Of a DNA stretch of 64,000 nucleotides, positions 1-9,636 are shown in pieces (the first letter of the stretch is position 1; every line of letters starts with the position of its first letter). The notes beneath the pieces were generated by a model, which was not told where the DNA came from, searched no databases, and saw only the letters and a list, made by a program, of their open reading frames with translations. Source of the DNA: Rhodoblastus sp963736175 (GTDB taxonomy: Bacteria; Pseudomonadota; Alphaproteobacteria; Rhizobiales; Beijerinckiaceae); assembly GCA_963736175.1 (NCBI GenBank), contig CAVTNU010000035.1:9693-73692 (forward strand). The letters run 5' to 3'. A program made the translations under genes and the position numbers.

Positions 1-36
1 ATGCAGAAACGCCTTCGCGCCGGAGCCGGACCTTGA
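1..36 (+). CDS. 3' end of upstream gene, probably RND periplasmic adaptor (partial)
   Basis: An open frame enters the window at base 1 and ends with TGA at 34-36. Its last residues are LRAGAGP. The TTG start of the RND pump lies inside this stop region, giving a 4-base TTGA overlap typical of translationally coupled operon genes. By position, and by the usual adaptor-pump-channel gene order, it is most likely the membrane fusion protein of the pump. Too little sequence is present to show this directly. Confidence 0.45.
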   Translation: MQKRLRAGAGP

Positions 37-3000
37 TCAAGGCCCTGCTCACGTTCAGCCTGACGCGCCGCGCCATCGTTGTCCTCGGCGTCGTGGTGTT
101 TCTTGCCGCGGGCGTCTTCGCCTTCGTCAAGCTGAATATCGAGGCCTATCCCAATCCCGCGCCGGTGATCTTGGAAGTCACCGCCCAGGCCGCCGGCCTG
201 TCCGCCGAGGAAATGGAGAAATATTACACCATTCCCATGGAGATCGGTCTTTACGCGACGCCCGGCGTGGCGAGCATCCGCTCGACCTCCTTCTACGGGC
301 TGAGCTTCGTTCGCGTCACCTTCAAATATGGGATCGAACATCATTTCGCCTATTCGCAGGCGGCGGTCGCCTTGCAGCAGAACGTCAATCTGCCGAACAA
401 TCAGGCTCCGCAAATTCAGCAGTCCAGCCTGACCGGCGAAATTTTCCGCTATCAGGTCACCGGCCCAGAGCATTTCGGCCTGACCAATCTGCGCACCATC
501 GAGGACTGGGTGGTGGCGCGCCGTCTTTTGACCATCCCCGGCGTCGTGCAGATCAACGCCTGGGGCGGCACGACCAAGGAATTCCATGTCGAGGTCGACC
601 CGGCCAAGCTCGAAGCCTATAATCTAACCATTCCTCAGATCATCTCGGCGCTCGGCGCGGCTAATATCAATGTCGGCGGACGCGAAATCACCATAGGCCA
701 GCAGTCGGTCAATATCCGTGGCCTCGGCCTGATCGACAGCGGCGGCGCCGACGACCTGACCAAAGGCGACCGGACCGAGGACATAGAAAGTATCGTTCTC
801 TCGCAATCCAACGGCGTACCCGTCCAGATCAAGAATGTCGCGCGCGTCAGCGTCGGCTATGTGCCGCGGCTGGGCATCGCCGGGCATGACGAGGAAGACG
901 ACATCGCCGCCGCCATCGTCGTGATGGGCGCCACCCAGCACACCAACGACATTCTGCCCAAGGTCAAAGCGGAAGTTGAAAAGATCAACACCGACGGCAC
1001 GCTGCCGCCCGGCGTCAAGGTCGTGCCGTATTACGACCGCGGTTCCCTGGTCAACGTGACGACGCATACGGTCGAGCACAACCTTGTTTTCGGCTGCTTG
1101 CTGGTGTTTTTCATCCAATGGGTCTTTCTTGGCGATCTGCGCAGCGCCATAATTGTCGCCTCGAATATTCCCTTCGCCCTGTTCTTCGCCATCATGATCC
1201 TTGTCGCGCAAGGCCAGGACGCCAATCTGCTGTCGGTCGGCGCCGTCGATTTCGGCATTATCGTCGACTCGGCGGTCATCCTCGTTGAAAACATCTTTCG
1301 AAACTTCCAGTTGCGCGGCAATGACCGGCAGATGCTGTTGCAGCACCTGTTCGAAGGCTATTGGGGCGAGAATCCGACGGCGTTCGGCACAAAGAGCGAC
1401 AACGTGCGCTGGACCAACCGTCTGCGTCTGATCTTCATCAGCGTGCTGCAAGTCGACAAGGCGGTGTTCTTCACCGCCGTGATCACCGTCACGGCCTTCG
1501 TGCCGCTGTTCACCATGACGGGCGTCGAGGGCCAGATTTTCGGCCCGATGGCGCGCACATACGCCTATGCGCTGGCGGGCGCGCTGATCGCCACCTTCAC
1601 GGTCACGCCGGTTATGGCCTCGCTGGTTCTGGCGGCGCGCGTCAAGGAAACCGAGACCATCGTCGTTCGCGCCATTCGCTCGATCTATTCGCCGATCCTG
1701 CGCTTCGCCCTGGACAACGCCGGCCTGGTCATCGCCTTCGGCCTGTTCTTCCTTTGCATCGGCGCCGTATTCGCCACACGGCTCGGCAGTGAATTCCTGC
1801 CGGCGCTGGAGGAAGGCAATTACTGGATCCGCGCTTCGCTGCCGCCGACCATTTCTCTCGACGCCGGCTCGGCGGCGACCAACAAGATGCGCGAAGTCTT
1901 GATGCGCCATCCCGAGATCGAAACGGTCGTGTCGCAACACGGCCGCCCCGACAACGGCTCGGACGCCTCGCCCTTCTCCAATGTCGAGCTTTTTGCGCCG
2001 CTCAAGCCGTTCGACGAATGGCCGGCGGGCCTGACCAAAGAAAAACTGACGGCCGAACTGCAGAAGGAATTCGCCGACGAAATGCCGGGTGTCGGCTTCA
2101 ATTTCTCGCAATACATCCAGGACAACGTCGAAGAGGCGCTGTCCGGCGTGAAAGGCGCGAATTCGGTCAAGATCGTCGGCCCAAATCTGATCAAGCTGGA
2201 AGAATTGGCGGCGCAGGTCCAAAGCGAGATGTCGAAGGTGCCGGGCGTCGCCGATCTCGGCATCTTCCACGTCCAGGGCCAGCCAAATCTGAACATCAAG
2301 ATCAACCGCGCCAAAGCCGCGCGGTACGGTTTGAACACCGGCGACGTCAATACCGTCGTGCAAGCCGCCCTCGGCGGCGTCACCGCGACGACTCTGCTGG
2401 AGGGCGACCGACAGTTCGGCGTCGCTGTGCGCCTGCTGCGCGAGAACCGCACGGACCTCGATGCGATCAGGGCGATCAAGGTCGGCTACGCCAACGGCAA
2501 TGCCAATCAGGTCGCCTATGTGCCGTTGAGCGAAGTCGCCGACATCGCGCTCGATACCGGCGCCTCCTATATCTATCATGAGCTTGGCGCCCGCTATATT
2601 CCGATCAAGTTCTCGGTGCGCGGTCGCGACCTCGGGGGAGCCGTGGCTGAAGCTCAGAAACGCGTCGCCAAGGCCGTCAAGCTGCCCGTCGGTTATCGCA
2701 TCGTCTGGGCGGGCGAATTCGAGGATCTGGAAAACGCCCGCGCGCGCCTGATGATCGTGGTGCCGATCACATTCGCCCTCATCCTCGTCATGCTCTATGG
2801 CCTGTTCAATTCAACGCGCGATAGTTTGCTGGCGATGGCGGGCATTCCATTCGCCGTTTGTGGCGGCGTCATCGCGCTCTATGCGTCCGGCCTGACTTTC
2901 TCGATTTCCGCCGCGATCGGCTTCATTTCGCTGTTCGGCGTAGCAGCGATGGACGGGATTTTGAACATCACCTATTACCGCGAACTGCGGATCGGCGGCA

Positions 3001-3311
3001 TGGACGTCGTCGAGGCGGTTTATCACGGCGCCGAGCAGCGCATGCGGCCGATGCTGATGACCGCCCTGTCGGCCGGCGTCGGTCTGTTTCCCGCCGCCAT
3101 CTCCACCGGAATTGGCAGCCAAGTGCAAAAGCCGCTGGCGACCGTGGTGGTCGGCGGCATGACGATCGGCCCGATCATGTTGCTGCTCGTCGCGCCAGCG
3201 ATCCGCAAATGGTTCCTTGGCCGTGACGAATTTTTGCGGCGCAGAACCATTGTCGAGCCGCCCCCTTTGGCGCATGAACAATCTTCCGGCGGATCGGAGC
3301 CGAGAGAATGA
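33..3311 (+). CDS. RND efflux pump permease, CusA/CzcA (heavy-metal) family
   Basis: Inner-membrane proton-driven pump subunit of 1092 residues, the normal size for the HME-RND family. The N-terminal transmembrane helix (about residues 13-32) is followed by the first periplasmic porter domain. TM4 carries the family's proton-relay residues D406, D412 and E419 in GAVDFGIIVDSAVILVEN. A cytoplasmic insert after this helix (about 425-470) is also normal for CzcA/CusA proteins. A second periplasmic domain and a second helix bundle follow. The TTG start overlaps the preceding stop by 4 bases; the stop overlaps the ATG of the next gene in the same way (ATGA), so pump and channel are one translational unit. 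The substrate is not evident: metal export is the family's usual role, but several alphaproteobacterial members have no known metal. Confidence 0.9.
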   Translation: MIKALLTFSLTRRAIVVLGVVVFLAAGVFAFVKLNIEAYPNPAPVILEVTAQAAGLSAEEMEKYYTIPMEIGLYATPGVASIRSTSFYGLSFVRVTFKYGIEHHFAYSQAAVALQQNVNLPNNQAPQIQQSSLTGEIFRYQVTGPEHFGLTNLRTIEDWVVARRLLTIPGVVQINAWGGTTKEFHVEVDPAKLEAYNLTIPQIISALGAANINVGGREITIGQQSVNIRGLGLIDSGGADDLTKGDRTEDIESIVLSQSNGVPVQIKNVARVSVGYVPRLGIAGHDEEDDIAAAIVVMGATQHTNDILPKVKAEVEKINTDGTLPPGVKVVPYYDRGSLVNVTTHTVEHNLVFGCLLVFFIQWVFLGDLRSAIIVASNIPFALFFAIMILVAQGQDANLLSVGAVDFGIIVDSAVILVENIFRNFQLRGNDRQMLLQHLFEGYWGENPTAFGTKSDNVRWTNRLRLIFISVLQVDKAVFFTAVITVTAFVPLFTMTGVEGQIFGPMARTYAYALAGALIATFTVTPVMASLVLAARVKETETIVVRAIRSIYSPILRFALDNAGLVIAFGLFFLCIGAVFATRLGSEFLPALEEGNYWIRASLPPTISLDAGSAATNKMREVLMRHPEIETVVSQHGRPDNGSDASPFSNVELFAPLKPFDEWPAGLTKEKLTAELQKEFADEMPGVGFNFSQYIQDNVEEALSGVKGANSVKIVGPNLIKLEELAAQVQSEMSKVPGVADLGIFHVQGQPNLNIKINRAKAARYGLNTGDVNTVVQAALGGVTATTLLEGDRQFGVAVRLLRENRTDLDAIRAIKVGYANGNANQVAYVPLSEVADIALDTGASYIYHELGARYIPIKFSVRGRDLGGAVAEAQKRVAKAVKLPVGYRIVWAGEFEDLENARARLMIVVPITFALILVMLYGLFNSTRDSLLAMAGIPFAVCGGVIALYASGLTFSISAAIGFISLFGVAAMDGILNITYYRELRIGGMDVVEAVYHGAEQRMRPMLMTALSAGVGLFPAAISTGIGSQVQKPLATVVVGGMTIGPIMLLLVAPAIRKWFLGRDEFLRRRTIVEPPPLAHEQSSGGSEPRE

Positions 3312-4798
3312 CCGGAACGCTTAGACATGGCCTGAACGTTTCGCGCGGTGGCGCGGCGAGCGCGGCCGCGTTCCTTTTGGCGCTGACGCTGACGCTGTCC
3401 GGCTGCGCCGTGGGGCCGGATTTCATCGCCTCGGCGGCGCCTGACGTCAACGGCTATACGCCGGAGGCGCTGAACGGCGTGTCCGGCGCCGGAGTGCATG
3501 GCGGTGACGCGCAGCGTTTCGTCAAGGATATGGACATTCCGGGCCAATGGTGGAGCCTTTTCCACTCCAAGGCTCTGAACAGGCTGATCGAGACAGCGCT
3601 CGCCAATAATCACGACCTCAAGGCGGCCGACGCCGCCCTGAAAGTGACGAAGGAAGCGGTCGAAGCGCAAAGGGGCTTCTTCTATCCGACCGTTAACGTC
3701 ACGCCTAACGCCTTTCGCTCTTTGCAGGCGACCGGAACAATCGCGCCCACGCTCAACAACGGCGCTTCGATTTATAGTCTCTACACGCCGCAGGCGAACA
3801 TCTCCTATACGCCGGACGTATTCGGCCTCAACCGCCGCACCGTGGAATCCCTGCAGGCCCAAGCCGACATGCAGAAATTCCAGACGGAAGCGGCCTATCT
3901 GACGCTGACCTCGAACGTCGTTCTCGGCGCCGTGCAGGAGGCCTCGCTCCGCGGCCAGCTCGCCGCGACCAAAAAAGCCATCAAGACGATGAGTGATCTT
4001 TTGATCGTCATCAGGAAGGAGAAGGCGATCGGCCAAGTGGCCGAGGCCGACGTCGCCGCGCAGGAAGCCGCTCTGGCCGCCGCGCTCGCTGCTCTGCCGG
4101 TGTTGGAAAAGGAGCTGGCGCAACAGCGCGACCTGCTCACGGCTTTGACCGGAGGCCTGCCGAGCCAGCCGATCTCGGAGACTTTCGAATTGTCCGGCCT
4201 GCGTCTGCCGGAAAAAATGCCTGTCAGCCTGCCAGCCAAATTGATCGAGCAGCGCCCGGACATCCGCGCGGCGGAAGAAAACCTGCATTCCGCCGCCGCT
4301 CTGGTCGGCGTCTCGGTCGCCAATCGTCTGCCGAATGTGGCCATCACCGGCAACGCCGGCACGACCGCCACGACCATCGCCGGACTGTTCGTGCCGGGCA
4401 ATAATTTCTGGACATTCGGCGCGGAGATTTCGCAGACGGTCTTCGACGGCGGCGCGCTGATGCACCGTCAGGCGGGCGCCGACGCCGCCTACGCGCAGGC
4501 CGCCGAGCAATATAAAAGCACGGTGGTCAACGCCTTCCAGAACGTCGCTGACAGCTTGCGCGCCATTCAGCATGACGCCGACGGCTTGAAGGTCGCGTTC
4601 GCGGCCGAGCGGGCGGCGGAAAAGAGCCTGAAAATCACCCTCGCCCAATACAAGATCGGGCAGGTCGCCCAGGCCATCGTCCTCCAGACCGAACAGACCT
4701 ATCTCAACGCGGTGGTCAATCGCGTTCAGGCGCAGGCGATGCGTTACTCCGACACGGCGGCTTTGTTCCAGGCTTTGGGCGGCGGCTGGTGGAATTGA
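3308..4798 (+). CDS. RND outer-membrane channel lipoprotein, NodT/OprM family
   Basis: TolC-like outer-membrane factor that completes the tripartite pump with the upstream RND permease. A lipoprotein signal ends in LTLTLSGC with the lipidated cysteine at residue 33, as in the NodT subfamily. Two outer-membrane efflux repeats follow (roughly 90-285 and 295-490), with the usual PDIRAAEENLHSA segment near 318-330. It starts with ATG overlapping the pump stop by 4 bases. The annotated product is 496 residues and ends ALGGGWWN. The same frame stays open for a further 39 codons after this TGA and has coding character. Homologues commonly continue with Arg after GGGWWN, which a CGA codon would give. 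A recent nonsense change (CGA to TGA) is therefore likely. It would remove only the periplasmic C-terminal tail and probably leaves a working channel. Confidence 0.9.
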   Translation: MTGTLRHGLNVSRGGAASAAAFLLALTLTLSGCAVGPDFIASAAPDVNGYTPEALNGVSGAGVHGGDAQRFVKDMDIPGQWWSLFHSKALNRLIETALANNHDLKAADAALKVTKEAVEAQRGFFYPTVNVTPNAFRSLQATGTIAPTLNNGASIYSLYTPQANISYTPDVFGLNRRTVESLQAQADMQKFQTEAAYLTLTSNVVLGAVQEASLRGQLAATKKAIKTMSDLLIVIRKEKAIGQVAEADVAAQEAALAAALAALPVLEKELAQQRDLLTALTGGLPSQPISETFELSGLRLPEKMPVSLPAKLIEQRPDIRAAEENLHSAAALVGVSVANRLPNVAITGNAGTTATTIAGLFVPGNNFWTFGAEISQTVFDGGALMHRQAGADAAYAQAAEQYKSTVVNAFQNVADSLRAIQHDADGLKVAFAAERAAEKSLKITLAQYKIGQVAQAIVLQTEQTYLNAVVNRVQAQAMRYSDTAALFQALGGGWWN

Positions 4799-4918
4799 CC
4801 GGACGAACTCAACCGCGTCGATTCGGTCGCGCAAACGAAAATTCTGCCCATCGCCGACATTTATCCTGACCCGCGGCAGGTGAAGGCCGAGGATTACCAG
4901 AACCCCTCCGGCAAATAA
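4799..4918 (+). other. In-frame coding tail beyond the TGA of the outer-membrane channel gene
   Basis: The frame of the channel gene continues without interruption for 39 codons after TGA 4796-4798, ending at TAA 4916-4918. The translated tail (starting PDELNRVD, ending QNPSGK) has a balanced composition, unlike random out-of-frame sequence in this GC-rich DNA. It looks like the original C-terminus of the protein. It has no start codon or ribosome site of its own. Confidence 0.55.
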
Positions 4919-4921
4919 TCG

Positions 4922-5749
4922 TCACTGTCGCATGAACGGCCTGAGGTTGCGCCAAAGCGCGTCGTTCAAATCGACGAGCGGCGGATTGTCGAGCGTCTTT
5001 GGCGCGACGCCGGGATGCAGCCGGCACGCTTCGACAAGGCTCGCCATCAAAATTTCGCCGTCGGTGAAATAGCGGTCGCCGCCGCCGTTGCGGCCGAACA
5101 GGGTCGGACCGACGCCGCTGATCTGGAAAAAATTCTCGACAGCTCCGGCGCTCGCCAGCGATTTTCCGACCAGATCGCGCTCGGCGTCGATGTCCGCGGC
5201 GATGTGATGGGTCACCTGCAAAGTATAGTGGCTGAAGCCGACGCCGCGATCGAAACTGGCCGAGGCGAGCCATACCGGCCTTTGCGCCTGCCCGCTATCG
5301 AGAACCTGCCACAACCGAATGTGATGGCGTTGGTCGGCGCTCGCGCCTTGAGGCAATTCGAAAGCGAGATCCTCGACCCGCCCGTCATAGAACAGCGGAC
5401 TGACCGGCGCCGCCGGATCCGGTTTCTTGAACAGAACGCTGCCGACGATTTTCACGCTGGAGGCGAAGGTCACGGCGTTGGCGGGCGACCAGCCGGCGGC
5501 GCGAAATGCGCAAAAGACGTCGGCCTGCGAACCGACAAGGCCGAAATTTATGGCGTCGCCGGCGATGCCCTGCTTGGTGCGAGTCACCATTTCGCGCTGG
5601 CTGAGCCCCCGCTCATGCTCGTAATGACGCCAGGCGTAGGGCAACGCCACATAGGCCAGCGCCAGCCAGATCGCCAAGCCGACGCCCAGCGCGGTCCACA
5701 AGCGCTTCAACCGACCTTTGGGAATAAAATGATCAACGAATGCCGGCAA
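4922..5749 (-). CDS. LssY C-terminal domain membrane protein
   Basis: 275-residue protein with one N-terminal membrane helix (about residues 16-38) and a soluble remainder. The segment GDAINFGLVGSQADVFCAFRAAGW and the later APVSPLFYDGRVEDLAFE match the LssY C-terminal domain. LssY was named in Legionella for an association with type I secretion, but no function is established. Here the domain stands alone, without the PAP2 phosphatase part found in long LssY proteins. The gene converges on the RND operon, 3 bases from the end of the in-frame tail. A role at the envelope is inferred only from the membrane anchor. Confidence 0.75.
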   Translation of the reverse strand: MPAFVDHFIPKGRLKRLWTALGVGLAIWLALAYVALPYAWRHYEHERGLSQREMVTRTKQGIAGDAINFGLVGSQADVFCAFRAAGWSPANAVTFASSVKIVGSVLFKKPDPAAPVSPLFYDGRVEDLAFELPQGASADQRHHIRLWQVLDSGQAQRPVWLASASFDRGVGFSHYTLQVTHHIAADIDAERDLVGKSLASAGAVENFFQISGVGPTLFGRNGGGDRYFTDGEILMASLVEACRLHPGVAPKTLDNPPLVDLNDALWRNLRPFMRQ

Positions 5750-5993
5750 TCGAAGGCCTTTCGCGCTATCGCGCCCATTCTGCCGAAAGTGGTCGCGCGT
5801 TCAAGCCGACAATTGCCGGCACGCCACAAGACCCCGGAAATTTCTGGCGTCTCGTCCCAATCTCGCCATCTTTGCCGCGCATGCGTTCGACTTCTTTGGC
5901 CGCCCGTCTTCCCTGCCGTTTACCCGACGTTAAGCGTTCAGGGTTTTGTTGGCGGGCCGCCAGTAATCGGCCACAGCGAGCGGACCCTTTCCA

Positions 5994-7259
5994 TTGTCCA
6001 TCCAGCCAAACCGCAACGCCTTCCGCGCGACCAAGTTCGCTCTTGGCCTCGGCGGCGCGCTGCTGCTTTCGGGCTGCCTGTCGACGGGACTGGAGGACAT
6101 GAGCGCCAATGTCGCGCAATCCGTGAGCACGGGGGGCGGCCTGTGGTCGCACGGCGCCGGGTCGCCGGCGCTCAGCGTTCCGATTTTTATCGCCTCGACG
6201 CGCAAGAACGACCGGTCCACCGAGTTGACCAGCGGCGCGAACGCCCATTACGCCCTGACCTTCGTCTCGGTGCCGCCCGGCCATGAGGCGGGGACGATCG
6301 AGGCCCCCAGCTTCGGCCGCGCCGATCCAGAAAAGCACTTCGTCGTCACCGGACGCCGCAATCTCGACGAGGACGCTTTCCGTGCCGAACTCGCCGCCCA
6401 TGTGTCTGGCCGCGTCGGCGTCAACCGCGACATTCTGCTCTATGTTCACGGTTTCAACACGTCGCTGGAACAGGCCCGTTTCCGTCTGGCGCAGGTTGTC
6501 GCCGATGGGCGCTTCGGCGGCGTTCCGGTGCTGTTCACCTGGCCGTCGAAATCGGCTCTGTTCGCCTATGGCGCCGACAAGGAAAGCGCCAGCGCCTCGC
6601 GCGACGCCTATTTGAAGCTTCTGCATGACCTCGCCGATACGCCCGGTGTCGGACGCATCCATATTCTCGCTCATTCGATGGGCACCTGGCTGACGATGGA
6701 AGCTTTGCGCGAGGCGGCGCTGTCCGGATCGCCAGACCTCAACGGACGGCTTGGCGACGTGATGCTGGCCGCCCCCGATATCGATCTGTCGGTGTTCCGT
6801 CAGCAGATTGCGCGGCTCGATCCGTCGCATTTTTCGGTTTTCGTGTCGAAGTCCGATCGCGCGCTGCAAATTTCAGCCAGCCTGCAAGGCGACCGGCGGC
6901 TGGGCGCGATCGACCCCGGCGAAGCGAAAGACCGCGACATGATCGAACAGTTTGGCGTCAAGGTGTTCGACATTTCCGATCTGTCGACTGGTCTGATCGG
7001 CCACAATTCTTACGCCAATGTCCCGAACGTGGTGCGTTCCATCGGCGCGCAGCTCGCCGAACCGCGCAAGTCGGACGGTCATGTTCAGGCGGTGATCGAC
7101 GCTGGCGCGGACCGCTCCGCGCCGACGATTGTCGCGCCGACCAGCACCACGCCGGCGGCGAACCCCGCGTTGACAAGTCCGACGCCCGCAAGTCCGACTT
7201 CGGCAAGCCCCGTTGCCCCGCTCGCCGACGCACAGGCGAGCGCGGCGACGCCGCGCTGA
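5994..7259 (+). CDS. DUF900-type alpha/beta hydrolase lipoprotein
   Basis: 421 residues. A lipoprotein signal (LGGALLLSGC, lipidated Cys28) precedes an alpha/beta-hydrolase domain of the DUF900/esterase type. The oxyanion-side motif VHGFN is at 151-155 and the nucleophile elbow AHSMG at 226-230, with Ser228 as the likely nucleophile. The last 65 residues or so are Ala/Pro/Ser/Thr-rich and repetitive and probably form an extended linker. The chosen start is TTG at 5994, because it gives a complete signal peptide; the next ATG lies after the lipobox. The substrate is unknown. It converges on the acyl-CoA dehydrogenase pair and looks monocistronic. Confidence 0.8.
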   Translation: MSIQPNRNAFRATKFALGLGGALLLSGCLSTGLEDMSANVAQSVSTGGGLWSHGAGSPALSVPIFIASTRKNDRSTELTSGANAHYALTFVSVPPGHEAGTIEAPSFGRADPEKHFVVTGRRNLDEDAFRAELAAHVSGRVGVNRDILLYVHGFNTSLEQARFRLAQVVADGRFGGVPVLFTWPSKSALFAYGADKESASASRDAYLKLLHDLADTPGVGRIHILAHSMGTWLTMEALREAALSGSPDLNGRLGDVMLAAPDIDLSVFRQQIARLDPSHFSVFVSKSDRALQISASLQGDRRLGAIDPGEAKDRDMIEQFGVKVFDISDLSTGLIGHNSYANVPNVVRSIGAQLAEPRKSDGHVQAVIDAGADRSAPTIVAPTSTTPAANPALTSPTPASPTSASPVAPLADAQASAATPR

Positions 7260-7281
7260 AGCCTTTGCTGGCCGGAGCGCT

Positions 7282-8391
7282 CTAGGCCTCCGCAAATCGG
7301 CTGGCGGCGTAGTCGTAGTCGCCGAACAGCGCTTCGATCGCCGTCAGGCGCTTGAAATAGTGACTGGCGGCGTATTCGTCCGTCATGCCGATGCCGCCAT
7401 GCAGTTGAATGGACTTCTGACCGACCAGGCGGGCTGAGCGGGCGATCGTCGCCTTGGCCGCATAGATCGCCTTGACGCGCTGGCGCTCGTCGGTCGAGGC
7501 GGCCCGACCGGCCGCCAGAACGCTCGCCGAGCGGCCTTCCTCGCAAGCGACGAACATATCGACGGCGCTATGCTGCAACGCCTGGAACGAACCGATCGCC
7601 TTGCCGAACTGCTTGCGCTGGCGCAGGTAATCCGTCGTCAAGGCGATGGAGGCGCTCATCGCGCCGACCGCCTCGGCGGCTATTGCGGCGACGCCGCGCT
7701 GAACCGCGGTTTCGACGATCCCCAGCGCGCCGCTGGCGAGGATCACATCGTCTTGCGCCGCCTTGACGCCGTCCAGCACGATCGTCGCGATCGAACTTCC
7801 ATCATAGGCGCGCGCGCCCAACACGTGCAGGCCAGCGGCTTCGCGCCCGACCAAGAACAAGCCGCAATCTTGCGCGCCGACGCGCGCCGAAACGATGAAG
7901 CCATCAGCCACGCCGCCGCCAATGACGGCGACCTTCTCGCCGTCGAGCGTGTAGCCCTGGCCGTTCTGTTGCGCGCGCGTTCGGCCCGCCTGCAGTTCGT
8001 AGCGCGCATTGCGCTCGTAAAGGGCCGGCGCGAGAATCGTCTCGCCCGCCGTCAGGGGCGGAAACAGCCGCGCCTGCGCCTCAGCCGAAGCGCCTTTGAG
8101 CAGCGCCGGCGCGACGACCGCGCTGGCGAGATAGGGCTCAAGCACGAGGGCGCGCCCGAACGCCTCCATCACCAGCATGGTTTCGACGGCGCCGCCGCCA
8201 AGTCCGCCATGCTCCTCAGGCACATTGACGCCGAGCAGACCCAGCCCCGCCATTTCCTCCCAGAGGCCGCGGCTCCAGCCTGCTTCGCTGTCGAGAATGG
8301 CGCGACGCTTTTCGAACGTATAGCGATCGGCCACAAATTTATCGATCATGTCGGCGAGCAATTGCTGCTCTTCGGTCAGTTGGAAGTCCAT
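7282..8391 (-). CDS. Acyl-CoA dehydrogenase, small (PimD-like) subunit
   Basis: 369-residue FAD-dependent acyl-CoA dehydrogenase beginning MDFQLTEEQQLLADMIDKF. It has the helical N-terminal domain, a central beta domain and the C-terminal helical domain (DYLRQRKQFGKAIGSFQALQH, about 250-270; LHGGIGMTDEYAASHYFKRL near the end). It follows directly behind a second dehydrogenase gene on the same strand, with a gap of about 48 bases. This large/small pairing is that of PimC/PimD pimeloyl-CoA dehydrogenase of Rhodopseudomonas and of many related pairs in Hyphomicrobiales. Such pairs oxidise medium or dicarboxylic acyl-CoAs. The exact substrate cannot be read from the sequence. Confidence 0.85.
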   Translation of the reverse strand: MDFQLTEEQQLLADMIDKFVADRYTFEKRRAILDSEAGWSRGLWEEMAGLGLLGVNVPEEHGGLGGGAVETMLVMEAFGRALVLEPYLASAVVAPALLKGASAEAQARLFPPLTAGETILAPALYERNARYELQAGRTRAQQNGQGYTLDGEKVAVIGGGVADGFIVSARVGAQDCGLFLVGREAAGLHVLGARAYDGSSIATIVLDGVKAAQDDVILASGALGIVETAVQRGVAAIAAEAVGAMSASIALTTDYLRQRKQFGKAIGSFQALQHSAVDMFVACEEGRSASVLAAGRAASTDERQRVKAIYAAKATIARSARLVGQKSIQLHGGIGMTDEYAASHYFKRLTAIEALFGDYDYAASRFAEA

Positions 8392-8439
8392 GGACAGCGT
8401 TTCCGTTTTCTTGAGTGCGACGAGAGTGCGGGCGGTCGG

Positions 8440-9636
8440 TCAGCTCAGGCCCAGCACCATTTGCGCGATGATATTTTTCTGAATTTCGTTCGACCCGCCG
8501 TAGATTGTCGTCTTGCGGCGATTGAGATAGCCGGCCGGCGCGGCCGAATTCGCCGTCGGATCGGATTCGTTGGTCGCCTGCTTGCCGACAACCACGCCAT
8601 AATCATAGGCGAGCGCGTTCTGGCCGAAAGCCTCCAGTTTCAGTTCGCTGATCGCCTGCGTGATTTCCGAACCTCTGATTTTCAGGATCGAAGCAGCCGA
8701 ATTGGCGCTGGAGCTCTTGCCCGCCGCGGCGACGCGCAGATTGGTGACCTCGAGAATCTGCAGGGCGATTTCGATTTCGGCGATGCGACGAGAAAAATAG
8801 GGATCGTCCTTGAGCGGGCGTCCATTTTTCAATTCGTGCGCGGCGACCTCCTTCAATTCAGTCAACTCGCGTTTTGAACCGCCTACGTCGGCGATATTGA
8901 CGCGCTCGTGCCCGAGCAGGAATTTCGCATAGGTCCATCCCTTGTTTTCTTCGCCGACGAGATTTTCGACGGGAACCTCGACATTGTCGAACCAGATCTC
9001 ATTGACCTCGGCGCCGCCCTCGACCAGCTTGATTGGGCGCACGCTCACACCTTTCGACTTCATGTCGATCAGCAGGAAAGAGATGCCGAGCTGCGGCTTG
9101 ACTGTGGCGTCGGTGCGCACGAGGCAGAAAATCCAATCGGCGTACTGGCCAAGCGTGTTCCAGGTCTTCTGGCCGTTGACGACGTAATAATCGCCGACCC
9201 GCTCCGCCTTGGTGCGCAATGAGGCGAGGTCGGAGCCCGACCCCGGCTCCGAATAACCTTGGCACCACCAGTCCTCGCCCGAAGCGATGCGGGGCAAAAA
9301 TTTTTTCTTTTGCGCTTCGTTGCCGAACGCCTGAATGACCGGCGCGACCATTTTCAGGCCGAACGGCAATGTGCGCGGCGCGCCCGCCGCCGCCGTCTCT
9401 TCCTCGAATATGAATTGTTCGACCGCGGTCCAGCCTGTGCCGCCGAATTCCGTGCTCCAGTTCGGCGCGCCCCAGCCCTGCGCGTGCAGCGCCTTTTGCC
9501 AGGCGGTTATCTCCTCGGCGGTGACGGACTGGCCCGCCAGCATCCGGTGCGCGGTTTCGGGCGGCAGCGCGCGGGCGATGAAGGCGCGAACCGACGCGCG
9601 GAACTCTTCTTCTTGCGGCGAGTAATCGAGATTCAT
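8440..9636 (-). CDS. Acyl-CoA dehydrogenase, large (PimC-like) subunit
   Basis: 398 residues from the ATG at 9636. That ATG is preceded by AGGAGA at good spacing, and the protein then starts MNLDYSPQEEEFRASVRAF as family members do; an open frame reaching further upstream is not part of the gene. The domain order is that of acyl-CoA dehydrogenases, with the GYSEPGSGSDLASLRT FAD/substrate segment (about 125-140) and the C-terminal YGGSNEIQKNIIAQMVLGL motif. It probably forms a heteromer with the gene product that follows. The divergent PaaI thioesterase gene starts about 170 bases away, which suggests a shared acyl-CoA theme. Confidence 0.87.
   Translation of the reverse strand: MNLDYSPQEEEFRASVRAFIARALPPETAHRMLAGQSVTAEEITAWQKALHAQGWGAPNWSTEFGGTGWTAVEQFIFEEETAAAGAPRTLPFGLKMVAPVIQAFGNEAQKKKFLPRIASGEDWWCQGYSEPGSGSDLASLRTKAERVGDYYVVNGQKTWNTLGQYADWIFCLVRTDATVKPQLGISFLLIDMKSKGVSVRPIKLVEGGAEVNEIWFDNVEVPVENLVGEENKGWTYAKFLLGHERVNIADVGGSKRELTELKEVAAHELKNGRPLKDDPYFSRRIAEIEIALQILEVTNLRVAAAGKSSSANSAASILKIRGSEITQAISELKLEAFGQNALAYDYGVVVGKQATNESDPTANSAAPAGYLNRRKTTIYGGSNEIQKNIIAQMVLGLS

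Noticed and set aside
33..3311. Calling the RND pump a copper (CusA) or cobalt-zinc-cadmium (CzcA) exporter
   Set aside because: The proton-relay residues place it in the HME family, but the metal-binding residues could not be settled by eye and no metal regulator or metal chaperone gene is next to it.
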